A DNA stretch of 20,363 nucleotides from Patescibacteria group bacterium (GCA_020724125.1 DYHM01000003.1:1-20363), one strand, 5' to 3'. Numbered from the stretch's first letter, positions 1 through 7,042 are shown. Notes: generated from the sequence alone by a model not told the origin. Program-made: numbers and translations.

Positions 1-33
1 AGATATTGATTTAAAACTAATTAAAATTACCAA

Positions 34-48
34 CTAACGTATCGTTAG
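34..48 (-). terminator. Small hairpin downstream of the 57-residue membrane ORF, possible weak terminator
   Basis: CTAACG and CGTTAG form a perfect 6-bp stem around a TAT loop. Read on the minus strand it lies about 45 bases past the stop of the small ORF at 93-266 and is followed by a T-rich stretch broken by A residues. The U-tract is poor, so this could be a chance palindrome in AT-rich DNA. Confidence 0.25.
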
Positions 49-92
49 CTTACAAATACTGATTTTTTTCCGCTAAAATAAAAAGGATAATT

Positions 93-266
93 TTATTCTT
101 GGATATTCTTTGGTAATGGATATTCAATTTGGAGGGGTGGTTTTTCAAGAGCAAACTGGGTAAGCATTCCCGCGCCAAATACTAAAAGGCATAACAAGAC
201 GATTGTTAAAAATAAGAGAATATCATCGCAATGACTCTTGAAAAACTCTTTTAAATTTGATAACAT
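93..266 (-). CDS. Small single-pass membrane protein (57 aa), unknown function
   Basis: This minus-strand frame opens with ATG at 266 and ends with TAA at 93-95. The product begins MLSNLKEFFKSHCDDILLF, followed by a single hydrophobic helix at about residues 16-40 (LLFLTIVLLCLLVFGAGML) and a short tail ending PLPKNIQE. The hydrophilic start, one membrane helix and acidic/proline tail look like a real small membrane protein. From memory, Patescibacterial proteins with a similar N-terminus (KEPIRIEYP-like after the helix) often continue into a cysteine-containing extracytoplasmic domain. That part is missing here, so this may be a truncated form. It is divergent from rpmA, and both starts share the sequence TTTAAATGTATG. 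There is no Shine-Dalgarno sequence. Function unknown. Confidence 0.5.
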   Translation of the reverse strand: MLSNLKEFFKSHCDDILLFLTIVLLCLLVFGAGMLTQFALEKPPLQIEYPLPKNIQE

Positions 267-289
267 ACATTTAAATTAAAAATCTCAAA

Positions 290-450
290 ATCAGAAGAAT
301 TTCTAATTTTTAATTTTAAATTTTTAAATAAATCCCAATGATTTAATTTTTAAAAAGTTTAAAAATTAAGAAATTAAAAATTATTTAAAAATTAAAAATT
401 TGGATTTAAAAATTCATTTAATCAATTTAATTAATTTTGATTTAATTTTA
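290..450. repeat. AT-rich foldback spacer, member of the dispersed repeat family
   Basis: The spacer between the divergent 57-aa ORF and rpmA is almost entirely A/T and built from permutations of AATTTTTAAATTT. Its left part contains AAATAAATCCCAATGATTT and its right part contains TTTGGATTTAAAAATTC, roughly inverted relative to each other, so the spacer can fold back. The AAATCCCAATGATTT portion matches the CAAATCCAAATGATCAAA core of the repeat near 820-840. No gene is visible here. Any promoter for rpmA must lie within it but cannot be picked out from the A/T background. Confidence 0.5.
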
Positions 451-455
451 AATGT

Positions 456-767
456 ATGGCTAAAACAAAAGCAAAAGGAACAACAAAATTAGGTCGGGAT
501 TCAGGGCCAAAATATTTAGGAGTGAAAATTTTTGACGGTCAAATAGTAAAACCAGGAATGATTATTATTCGTCAAAGAGGAACAAAATTTTTGCCGGGTC
601 AAAATGTGGGAATAGGCAAAGACCACACTATTTTCGCCTTAAAACAAGGTAAGGTTAAATTTAAAACTATCCGAAAAAGAAATTTTGACAATTCTCAAAG
701 AAAAGCCAAGGTGGTTGGAGTAATTGAAACAATCTCGAATAAATCGAATAAACTTGATAATGACTAA
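456..767 (+). CDS. rpmA: 50S ribosomal protein L27
   Basis: L27 sits at the peptidyl-transferase side of the 50S subunit, its flexible N-terminus reaching towards the tRNA acceptor ends. The 103-residue product carries the family signature: NGRDS-like [15 protein letters not shown] at about residues 11-25, then [20 protein letters not shown] and [18 protein letters not shown] at residues 48-65. The basic N-terminus [11 protein letters not shown] has no cleavable Firmicutes-type extension. The start at 456 follows TTTTAAATGT without a Shine-Dalgarno sequence. The C-terminus (after about residue 85) is lysine-rich and longer than the conserved core. rplU (L21), the usual upstream partner, is absent from this window. 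Confidence 0.97.
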   Translation: MAKTKAKGTTKLGRDSGPKYLGVKIFDGQIVKPGMIIIRQRGTKFLPGQNVGIGKDHTIFALKQGKVKFKTIRKRNFDNSQRKAKVVGVIETISNKSNKLDND

Positions 768-785
768 TGATTAATTTTTGATGAT

Positions 786-1015
786 TAATTAAATTCCAAA
801 TCCTAAATCCGAAATTCTAAGCAAATCCAAATGATCAAAATCCAAAATTAAATTTGAAACTTATAGAAATTTATTTACTTCGCTCATGAAATTCATGGAA
901 ACTAATTGTAAAAACACAATAAATTTCCATTAGTTTCTATTAATTTCTATTTTGTTTTTGAATTTTGAATTTAGAATTTTGAATTTGTTTAGGATTTAGA
1001 ATTTTGAATTTATGA
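786..1015. repeat. Long imperfect inverted repeat between convergent rpmA and gatC
   Basis: Outer arms at about 786-846 (contains CTAAGCAAATCC) and 955-1014 (contains TTTGTTTAGGATTT) are inverted, diverged copies of one AT-rich repeat. Inside them are cleaner nested stems: ATAGAAATT (863-871) pairs with AATTTCTAT (942-950), and the 12-mer at 895-906 pairs with 929-940 at 11 of 12 positions. The whole 230 bp could fold into one long hairpin. Its place between convergent genes suits a bidirectional transcript end, but no GC-rich stem with U-tract is present. The 768-1133 spacer holds no gene. Confidence 0.6.
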
Positions 1016-1027
1016 TTTTATTGTGGA

Positions 1028-1126
1028 GTTTGATTGATAATTGAAAATTGAAAATTGATAATTGAAAATTAGTAAATTGAAAATTAGCAATAGGTCAATT
1101 AGAAATTAGGATTAGGAATTAAAAAT
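1028..1126. repeat. Low-complexity AATTGAAA/AATTAG array
   Basis: About eight short units of the form ATTGAAA or AATTAG follow each other irregularly (GATAATTGAAAATTGAAA and variants). The same units make up the repeats inside the prepilin peptidase gene at 14833 and 15001. This is the 3' flank of gatC; nothing coding is seen. Confidence 0.5.
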
Positions 1127-1133
1127 TAGTCAT

Positions 1134-1427
1134 TCATCTTTTTAATATCCCCCTTGTTTTAATATATCTTTTTTCTTTAACAGGAGCGGATTCAAGTAAT
1201 TTTTCAACTTTTTCCGGGGTTTCTTTTTTGACTTCGTCTTTTCTCATTACATTTTCCAATGGAAGAGGGTAAAAAGTAGGGTTAATTCCCGTGGTATCTA
1301 TTTTTTCTAATAAATTAAAATAATCTAAAATAGAAGAAAGTTCTTTTTGAAACTTCTTTTTTTCATTTTCGGCGAGGCTAATTCTTGCCAATTTGCTAAG
1401 ATATTGGATTTGTTCTTTTTTAATCAT
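1134..1427 (-). CDS. gatC: Asp-tRNA(Asn)/Glu-tRNA(Gln) amidotransferase subunit C
   Basis: GatC is the small subunit that clamps GatA and GatB in the GatCAB complex, which converts Glu-tRNA(Gln) or Asp-tRNA(Asn) to the amidated form. The 97-residue product has the family layout: an N-terminal helix IQYLSKLARISLAENEKKKF, a second helix with LSSILDYFNLLEKIDT, then the conserved PLPLENVMRKDEV segment (about residues 53-65), and a basic C-terminus. The start ATG overlaps the mreB stop as ATGA (1424-1427). GAGGTGG, 5-11 bases upstream within mreB, is a good Shine-Dalgarno sequence, so translation is probably coupled to mreB. gatA and gatB are not in this window. Confidence 0.93.
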   Translation of the reverse strand: MIKKEQIQYLSKLARISLAENEKKKFQKELSSILDYFNLLEKIDTTGINPTFYPLPLENVMRKDEVKKETPEKVEKLLESAPVKEKRYIKTRGILKR

Positions 1428-2470
1428 AATTCCACCTCTGCTTCCACTAAAACATCTTTTAACTCTTCGAGGTTTTCTAAAATTATTCCACCCCCCCTGA
1501 CAACTGCGGTCAAGGGGTCCTCAACGGTTTTTGTCTTCATTCCTACTGCTTGACTGATTAATTTATCCAATCCTCTTAACAATGCCCCTCCGCCAACTAA
1601 ATGAATCCCCTGCTCCATTACATCAGCCAAAAGCTCGGCTGGCGTTTCCTCAATAACTTCTTTTACCGCTTCAATAATTTGATTTAAAGACCTTTCCATT
1701 GCTTTTCGAACATCATCTGAACTAATTTGGATTTCTTCCGGCAGGCCAGTTATTAAGTTTCTCCCTCTTAAAAAAGCTTGTTTTATTTCTTTTTCTTTTA
1801 AAGAAATAACTTCGCCAATGCTAATTTTTACATTCTCAGCTGAATTTTCACCAATTAATAATTTATAATTTTCTTGAATATAACGGATAATGTCTTGATT
1901 TAATTGGTCGCCGGCGATTTTTAAACTTTTAGAAGAAACAATTCCGCCCAAAGAAATCACCGCGATTTCACTTGTGCCGCCGCCAATGTCAATGATGAAA
2001 TTTCCCTTAGGTTCCTGAATGGGCAGATGAGCGCCAATCGCGGCCGCCAAGGGTTCTTCAATCAAGAAAACCTCCCTGGCGCCGGCGTTTTTAGCCGCGT
2101 CGGCAACCGCTTTTTTTTCAACTTCAGTAATACCCGAAGGAATGCCAATAATTATTCGCGGCCAAGCCAAAGAGATGAGCCGTTTTTGATGGGCTTTATC
2201 AATAAAATATTTTATCATTTGTTCGGTTGCCTCAAAATCAGAAACAACGCCTCGCTGAAGGGGCCGTACCGCCTGAATATAAGAAGGAGTTTTACCAACC
2301 ATTTTTTTAGCTTCTTCGCCAATGGCTAAGATTTGACCAGTTTTTTGATTGATAGCCACTACTGACGGTTCATTGAGAATAATTCCCCTTCCTCGAACAT
2401 AGACCAAAGAAAAAGCAGTGCCCAAATCAATGGCAATATCTTCAGAGTGAAAAAAGAATCTAGGAAGCAT
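1424..2470 (-). CDS. mreB: Rod shape-determining protein MreB (bacterial actin)
   Basis: MreB polymerises on the inner face of the membrane and guides peptidoglycan synthesis along the cell length. The 348-residue form starting at 2470 begins MLPRFFFHSEDIAIDLGTAF, typical of MreB. An in-frame ATG at 2488 would add six residues, but the shorter start matches the family better. Actin-fold motifs are all present: phosphate-1 loop AIDLGTAFSL (about residues 13-22), phosphate-2 loop IDIGGGTSEIAV (about 160-171) and adenosine loop LVGGGALLRG (about 291-300). It is first in a two-gene unit with gatC (ATGA overlap). mreC and mreD lie about 11 kb away on the same strand rather than directly downstream. 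Confidence 0.97.
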   Translation of the reverse strand: MLPRFFFHSEDIAIDLGTAFSLVYVRGRGIILNEPSVVAINQKTGQILAIGEEAKKMVGKTPSYIQAVRPLQRGVVSDFEATEQMIKYFIDKAHQKRLISLAWPRIIIGIPSGITEVEKKAVADAAKNAGAREVFLIEEPLAAAIGAHLPIQEPKGNFIIDIGGGTSEIAVISLGGIVSSKSLKIAGDQLNQDIIRYIQENYKLLIGENSAENVKISIGEVISLKEKEIKQAFLRGRNLITGLPEEIQISSDDVRKAMERSLNQIIEAVKEVIEETPAELLADVMEQGIHLVGGGALLRGLDKLISQAVGMKTKTVEDPLTAVVRGGGIILENLEELKDVLVEAEVEL

Positions 2471-2504
2471 ATAAAAAATTAATTTCAATCCGTCTCGCGT
2501 ATTG

Positions 2505-2532
2505 ATAATAACAGACTTTCGTTAAGTTTCAA
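2505..2532 (-). promoter_or_regulatory. Sigma-70-type promoter for mreB-gatC
   Basis: On the minus strand TTGAAA (2527-2532) is separated by 16 bp from TATTAT (2505-2510), giving a leader of roughly 30 bases before the mreB ATG at 2470. The spacer contains GACTTTCGTTAA (2514-2525), an exact 12-mer of the terminal repeat of the MITE at 4702-4800, so the promoter may overlap an old element end. Confidence 0.5.
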
Positions 2533-2628
2533 GTAGTCCTAAATCAGACAAGAGATTAAACTCTTATTGACTCACCTATTTTTTATTTACTTATCATTGT
2601 TTGTTATTATTAGTATTTACTTATCAAT

Positions 2629-2660
2629 TTGTTGATTATAAAAATTGTTGGTTATAAAAA
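2629..2660. repeat. Two-copy 16-bp tandem duplication
   Basis: TTGTTGATTATAAAAA (2629-2644) is followed directly by TTGTTGGTTATAAAAA (2645-2660), a 15/16 match. A 13-mer TATTTACTTATCA is also repeated nearby at 2584-2596 and 2614-2626. Both lie in the spacer between mreB and the PKD-protein gene. Confidence 0.75.
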
Positions 2661-2692
2661 ATCTCTTGATGTTATCTCGAGATATTTTTTTT
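2655..2692 (-). terminator. Rho-independent terminator after the PKD-domain gene
   Basis: On the minus strand an A-rich run and ATCTC pair with GAGAT, which is followed by six T residues. The stem encloses the 12-bp palindrome TATCTCGAGATA (2673-2684), which can form an alternative fold. It begins about 28 bases past the stop codon at 2720. An A/T-run on both sides means it may act in both directions. Confidence 0.55.
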
Positions 2693-2719
2693 CCAAAAGT
2701 AAAAAATAAATATCGTTGC

Positions 2720-3739
2720 TTAAAATTTCCCCTTTATTTCATTAATTTTTTTCTTTAAAAGTTTTTTTGCGCGGTATTCGGTTATTGCTTTTTGTCTTTC
2801 TTCTATCAGTTTATCCAAAGCTAAAAGTTTTGATTTAGATAACCAAAAAATTAACAGACCAAGAATTAAAGGAAAAAGAATTGAATTCAAAAAACCAATA
2901 TCAAAAAGACCTGTTTTTACCGCTGTCGGGCCAGTGGTCTTAGTCGCTAAAATTTTAGCAGTCTCGGTTTTAGACAGATTGGCGTTATAAACCAAGGCAG
3001 TGTTAAGCAATTCTGTAATTCCGGAAGCGAAATTTCCAGCTGATAGTATTTTAGATTGAAAGGTAATAATTTTTGTTTGGCCTGGCCGGAGGTTTCCAAT
3101 GTTTATTGCTTGATTAGTAATATCTCGGTTATCAGAAATATTGTCTATTTTCAAATTTCCTTGATAGACCATTTTTGAAGCTAGATTATTTTTAACCATC
3201 ATATTTTCCAAAACAAGGTTGTGGTTAGAAACAATTTCAATTTTAAACATTATCTCTTCAGAACTGGAAGCAGAAATTGATTTTTTCCAAATTGTGTCTT
3301 GTCGGGACAAATTTTTAGCCAAGACGCTAACCATTATATCAGGGATTTTATTCTTTACTAATATCTTGACAGTATCAGAAGTTCTTAATCCTTGACTATC
3401 AGTAGCGGTCAAAATACAGGTGTAATAAATATTAAAATCAACCAAAGGAGCGGTATAAGTAGGTTGAGCAATGGAATTATTAGACAAATTCCCAGCAGGG
3501 CAGGACCAAGAAAGGGTTATGGTCTCGCCATCAGGGTCAGAGGCAGAACCATTAAGAATCACTGATTCATTTTCAAAAACCTCTTTGTCAGGGCCGGCGT
3601 CAACAATGGGCGGCTGATTGGTTGCGGCTGTTAAAGAAATAATTGGGATTAAACTTAATCCTAAAATAAAAATAACAAACATTTCATTTAACATCCGTTT
3701 TTGCCAAGACCAATTTTTAAAGATATTAAACAAAACCAT
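2720..3739 (-). CDS. Membrane-anchored surface protein with PKD/Ig-like domain
   Basis: The 339-residue product appears exported and held at the envelope. It has a basic start, then a signal-like hydrophobic segment at about residues 20-39 (FVIFILGLSLIPIISLTAAT). A PKD-type Ig-like domain follows at about 42-128 (PPIVDAGPDKEVFENES, SDPDGETITLSW, CILTATDSQGLRTSDTV). A second beta-rich domain at about 160-255 resembles DUF11-like repeats (NIGNLRPGQTKIITF). A transmembrane helix at about 281-300 precedes a 39-residue highly basic tail. The residues before the helix (TKTTGPTAVKTG) are loosely reminiscent of a sortase signal, but no LPXTG is present and the tail is long. A sortase gene lies 70 bp upstream on the same strand, so the two may form a unit. 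Domain calls are confident; the ligand is unknown. Confidence 0.8.
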   Translation of the reverse strand: MVLFNIFKNWSWQKRMLNEMFVIFILGLSLIPIISLTAATNQPPIVDAGPDKEVFENESVILNGSASDPDGETITLSWSCPAGNLSNNSIAQPTYTAPLVDFNIYYTCILTATDSQGLRTSDTVKILVKNKIPDIMVSVLAKNLSRQDTIWKKSISASSSEEIMFKIEIVSNHNLVLENMMVKNNLASKMVYQGNLKIDNISDNRDITNQAINIGNLRPGQTKIITFQSKILSAGNFASGITELLNTALVYNANLSKTETAKILATKTTGPTAVKTGLFDIGFLNSILFPLILGLLIFWLSKSKLLALDKLIEERQKAITEYRAKKLLKKKINEIKGKF

Positions 3740-3809
3740 ATTTTTAGAAATTTAGAAACAAATCTTTCCTTTCGCTTTTTAATTTTAATTTTAACATTTT
3801 AATTTTATA

Positions 3810-4532
3810 TCATTTTAATAATTTTGTCAAGACCGCTAATCGTTGTCTTGTTTGTCCTGGCGGCCAACAGGTTAAAAGAATTAAAACAGAATCTTTTTCG
3901 TCTTTTATTTTTAAGACATTTTCTTCGTCCTTGGGAAGAAAAATTTTTTTCTCGAAAACTTCATAGATATATTTTATTTGCTGAAAATAAACAAAAACCC
4001 TATCCCCTCTTTCTAATTGATTTAAATTACTAAAAATATCTTCGTAATCTTTTACCGGATAGCCCGGGGGCGCCGAATGACCCAGGATTACCGCTCCCTC
4101 CTTCTCCCCTATTTTACTGCCCGGATAAAGCAAAACTCCTTGTTTTAGTTTTTCTTCTAATTTTTGATAATCTAAACTTGTTTTTTCCATTTGTCCAACA
4201 ATAATAGGAGCGGAAATTTTAATTTTTGGAATTTCAATTAGATTTTCTTTTTTTATTTCTGTTTTTATTTCTATCTGTCCATTGTTTTCTCTTTTTAAAT
4301 TTTCCTCAAAACGAAATATTTTTTCAAAAAAAATAGAGATTTCCCGACTAATAAATTCATAATTAGAAAACAAAATGATTTTATCCCAAATTAAAATAAA
4401 TTTATTCCAGTTAAAAAGCAGAAAACTGAGCAAAAATATCAAGACAAAAAACTTCCAAAGTCGTTTAAATTGAGAGAAAGACATAAATTGATAAATTATT
4501 TTTTCTTTGATAAAATAGTAATAAATCCTCAT
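3810..4532 (-). CDS. Sortase family transpeptidase
   Basis: Sortases cleave a C-terminal sorting signal and join the protein to an amine acceptor at the cell surface. The 240-residue product has one N-terminal membrane helix (about residues 24-41), a charged linker, and a sortase beta-barrel from about residue 100. Catalytic residues are recognisable: His152 in ILGHSAPPG, Cys222 in LLTCWPPG and Arg229/Arg231 in TRQRLAV. The sequence IPKIKISAPIIVG matches the usual start of the fold. ATG at 4532 has a GGAAGG-like sequence just upstream; ATG at 4484 (MSFSQFKRLW) is a plausible alternative that removes 16 residues. It lies directly upstream of the PKD-domain protein, its possible substrate. The sortase class cannot be assigned from sequence alone. 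Confidence 0.92.
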   Translation of the reverse strand: MRIYYYFIKEKIIYQFMSFSQFKRLWKFFVLIFLLSFLLFNWNKFILIWDKIILFSNYEFISREISIFFEKIFRFEENLKRENNGQIEIKTEIKKENLIEIPKIKISAPIIVGQMEKTSLDYQKLEEKLKQGVLLYPGSKIGEKEGAVILGHSAPPGYPVKDYEDIFSNLNQLERGDRVFVYFQQIKYIYEVFEKKIFLPKDEENVLKIKDEKDSVLILLTCWPPGQTRQRLAVLTKLLK

Positions 4533-4540
4533 ACCTTCCT

Positions 4541-4612
4541 TCGAGGGTTTAATGCCCCGGGGAAAGATTTATAATCGTCCTTCATCCACGCGGTTCTACC
4601 GCGTGGTATTCA
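4541..4612 (+). mobile_element. GC-rich IS200/IS605-like end hairpin, probable remnant
   Basis: In otherwise AT-rich DNA this segment contains CCCCGGGG (4555-4562) and a perfect hairpin: CCACGCGG (4586-4593), loop TTCTA, CCGCGTGG (4599-4606), followed by TATTCAAG. A short GC-rich subterminal hairpin followed by a TTCAA-like end is the usual form of IS200/IS605/IS1341 right ends, where TnpB guide RNAs also terminate. No tnpA or tnpB reading frame is seen next to it. A second GC-rich hairpin of this style is at 11057-11078. It could instead be part of the sortase leader. Confidence 0.35.
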
Positions 4613-4676
4613 AGAGAGTGTGGGGATAAAATAGTAAAAAACTTCTTGTTTAAGAATAATTGTTTTCTAAAAAAAT

Positions 4677-4702
4677 AAAAGTATCTAATAAAAGTATCTT
4701 AT
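4677..4702. repeat. Two-copy 13-bp tandem duplication at the MITE edge
   Basis: AAAAGTATCTAAT (4677-4689) is followed directly by AAAAGTATCTTAT (4690-4702), a 12/13 match that ends on the first base of the MITE-like element. Confidence 0.7.
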
Positions 4703-4800
4703 GACTTTCGGTAAATAGGTTGTCACTCTAGCTGCTTGAAACCCTTTATTAAATAAGAGGAAATACAAAAAAAGGGCTTCAACCTAATTAACGAAAGTCA
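4702..4800. mobile_element. 99-bp MITE-like element with terminal inverted repeats
   Basis: The left end (4702-4722) begins TGACTTTCGGTAAATAGG; the reverse complement of the right end (4780-4800) begins TGACTTTCGTTAATTAGG. The two 21-bp ends match at 19 positions. After a 15-base interruption on the left, the symmetry resumes as GAAACCCTTTATT against GAAGCCCTTTTTT, making the element nearly palindromic. It has no coding capacity. A related pair of ends flanks the IS481-like element (CTTTCGGTAA at 9857 and ATTAGCGAAAGTCAGTA at 10919-10935). No clear target-site duplication could be defined. Confidence 0.7.
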
Positions 4801-4823
4801 GTAAGTTATTAATTTTGCGTTTT

Positions 4824-4844
4824 GATTTTTGATTTTTGATTTTT
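4824..4844. repeat. GATTTTT x3 microsatellite upstream of the DUF763 gene
   Basis: Three exact GATTTTT units end five bases before the ATG at 4849. There is no Shine-Dalgarno sequence, so this T-rich tract is the immediate translation-initiation context. Confidence 0.7.
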
Positions 4845-4848
4845 ATTT

Positions 4849-6042
4849 ATGTATCGTGGAATTGCTACATTTGGTTTGGATTACGGCAAATGTCCGGCTT
4901 GGCTTTTTGAAAGAATGGTCAAGTTGGGTCGGGAAATGGCAAGGGTAATTATTGCGGAATATGGGCCTGAGGAATTCATTAAAAGAATTGCCGACCCGGT
5001 TTGGTTTCAATCATTAGGAACGGTTTTGGCTTTTGATTGGAATTCTTCGGGATTAACCACTATTTTAACAGCGGCTCTAAAACAAGCGGTTCAAGACGAA
5101 GCCCAGGATTTAGGAATTTTTATTTGCGGCGGCAAGGGAAAGACCTCGCGAAAAACACCTCAAGAAATTGAAAATTGGGCTAATGTTTTAAGATTGGACG
5201 CTTCCAAAACTAATAACTTGATTTATGGCTCTAAAATGACCGCCAAGGTTGATAGCGCTTTAGTTCAAGACGGCTTTCAGATTTATCATCATAGTTTTTT
5301 CTTTTCGCGTTCCGGCGCCTGGGCCGTAGTTCAACAAGGAATGAACGCTGCTAATCAAACCGCCCGACGTTATCATTGGTTTTCAAAAGATATTCAAGAT
5401 TTCGTTTGCGAACCGCATTCTGGCATAATTTCTGAAATTAAAAATCCAACCATAAATTTAATTGCCAAAGAAAGCGCCAAGGTCAGAACCTTAGGCGCCG
5501 AATTGATTAAAAATGGTTATCATTCCTTGATGAAAGATATTCAAATTTTACGAAAGCACTCTTCATCCCTTCATAAAATGCTGAGGCTAAGAATAAACTC
5601 AGCGTCTTCTAAAAATTTAACTTTTTTAAAACTAGAAAACGTTGAATTTAACCATCACCCGGTTGAGGCTGATGATTTTTCAAAAAGCCGTTATTTAGAA
5701 AAAATCCTTTGGAAACTTTGTGATGAAAAACCGGAAAATTATGAAAATATTTTAGCGGTTGCCGGCGTTGGCCCGAAGACAATGCGGGCCTTGGCTTTGG
5801 TGGGTGAAATAATTTATAATGCCAAGCCGTCTTATGAAGACCCAGCCAGATATTCTTTTGCTCATGGAGGAAAAGATTTTACTCCTTATCCTGTTGATCG
5901 TCAAACTTATGACCGGATAATAGAGACTATGAAAAAATTAGTTGATAAAATGAAAATTGGTTTTTCTGAAAAACAACGAATTCAAACTAAATTATTAAAC
6001 AATTATAAGTCAACAAAATATGAAAGAAGCAATCCTTTATAA
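4849..6042 (+). CDS. DUF763 family protein
   Basis: DUF763 proteins are about 370-400 residues long, occur in archaea and bacteria (often thermophiles and candidate phyla), and have no established activity. This 397-residue copy has the hallmark start MYRGIATFGLDYGKCPAWLF, then FICGGKGKTSRKTP (about residues 90-104) and a conserved YHHSFFFSRSGAWAVVQQGMN stretch at about 146-166. A helix-hairpin-helix-like motif ILAVAGVGPKTMRALALVGE (301-320) suggests nucleic-acid contact. The conserved SFAHGGKDFTPYPVDR segment follows at about 336-351. It looks intact. Its last 23 bases overlap the amrS start, so the two are probably co-translated. Membership is confident; any DNA-related role is inference from the HhH motif. 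Confidence 0.9.
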   Translation: MYRGIATFGLDYGKCPAWLFERMVKLGREMARVIIAEYGPEEFIKRIADPVWFQSLGTVLAFDWNSSGLTTILTAALKQAVQDEAQDLGIFICGGKGKTSRKTPQEIENWANVLRLDASKTNNLIYGSKMTAKVDSALVQDGFQIYHHSFFFSRSGAWAVVQQGMNAANQTARRYHWFSKDIQDFVCEPHSGIISEIKNPTINLIAKESAKVRTLGAELIKNGYHSLMKDIQILRKHSSSLHKMLRLRINSASSKNLTFLKLENVEFNHHPVEADDFSKSRYLEKILWKLCDEKPENYENILAVAGVGPKTMRALALVGEIIYNAKPSYEDPARYSFAHGGKDFTPYPVDRQTYDRIIETMKKLVDKMKIGFSEKQRIQTKLLNNYKSTKYERSNPL

Positions 6043-7036
6043 AAAACTATTCGATAAAAAGGTTCAATGCCGAAATTGTCCTCATTATTGTATTATTTCG
6101 CCGGGCAAAAGAGGGATTTGCGGAGTAAGAGAAAATATTGACGGAAAATTGTATGCCCTAAATTACGGCAAAATTATTGCCTGTCATATTGACCCAATTG
6201 AAAAAAAACCATTTTTCCATTTTTTGCCGGGCAGTTATTCTTTATCAATTGCCACTGTTGGTTGTAATTTTTCTTGCCGTAATTGTCAGAATTATAATAT
6301 TTCTCAAGCGCCGAAACCAGATAAACCAGTTTTAGGCGAGGATTTGCCGCCAGAAAAGATTGTTAAAATTGCTTTAAAAAATAATTTGCCTTCTATTTCT
6401 TATACCTATACCGAACCGGGAATATTTTCAGAATACGCCTTGGATACTATGAGAATTGCCAAGAAAAAAGGATTAAAAAACAACTGGATCGCTAATGGAT
6501 TTTGGTCAAAAGAACTATTTGACTTAATTTATCCTTGCATAGACGCTGCTAATATCGATTTAAAAAGTTTTGAAGATGAATTTTATATTAAAAATTGCGG
6601 CGGAAGATTACAGCCGGTTTTAGATACCTTAAAAAGATTAAAAGAAAAAAAAATTTGGGTTGAGGCGACCACCTTAGTTATTCCTAACTTAAACGATAAA
6701 GAAGAAATTTTTAGCAATATCGCTAAATTTATTAAAGAAGAATTAGGTCTTGAAACCCCTTGGCATATTTCCCAATTTTGCGGAGCCATTTCCTGGAAAC
6801 TGCAGCATTTACCCGATACTCCGGTTGAAATTTTAGAAAAAGCTTATAAAATTGGCAAAGACGCCGGCTTAAAATATGTCTACATTGGCAATATCCCAGG
6901 GCTGCCCTCTGAAGATACTTTTTGTCCAAATTGCAACACTCTTTGTATTGACAGAACAAATTACATTATCCACCGCCGCGACAAAAATGGTAAATGCCCC
7001 AAATGCGGTGAGGACTTAAATTTAATTTTGAAATAA
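6020..7036 (+). CDS. amrS: AmmeMemoRadiSam system radical SAM enzyme
   Basis: This radical SAM enzyme is the third partner of AMMECR1 (AmrA) and MEMO (AmrB) proteins in a widespread system of unknown substrate. The 338-residue product has the SAM [4Fe-4S] motif Cys82-x3-Cys86-x2-Cys89 (GCNFSCRNCQN). An N-terminal cysteine cluster precedes it (CRNCPHYC at 17-24, ICGVR at 33-37), and the family segment DPIEKKPFFHFLPGS spans about 58-72. A C-terminal zinc-ribbon-like pair CPNC...CPKC lies within the last 40 residues. The start overlaps the DUF763 gene, and the HAD fragment follows after six bases, so this is one plus-strand unit. AmrB is encoded at 7945; no AMMECR1 gene is in the window. Length and motifs look intact. 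Confidence 0.95.
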   Translation: MKEAILYKKLFDKKVQCRNCPHYCIISPGKRGICGVRENIDGKLYALNYGKIIACHIDPIEKKPFFHFLPGSYSLSIATVGCNFSCRNCQNYNISQAPKPDKPVLGEDLPPEKIVKIALKNNLPSISYTYTEPGIFSEYALDTMRIAKKKGLKNNWIANGFWSKELFDLIYPCIDAANIDLKSFEDEFYIKNCGGRLQPVLDTLKRLKEKKIWVEATTLVIPNLNDKEEIFSNIAKFIKEELGLETPWHISQFCGAISWKLQHLPDTPVEILEKAYKIGKDAGLKYVYIGNIPGLPSEDTFCPNCNTLCIDRTNYIIHRRDKNGKCPKCGEDLNLILK

Positions 7037-7042
7037 TTATTT

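Noticed and set aside
1028..1126. Repeated AATTGAAA units as a CRISPR array
   Set aside because: Units are short, contiguous and irregular with no unique spacers, and no cas gene is present.
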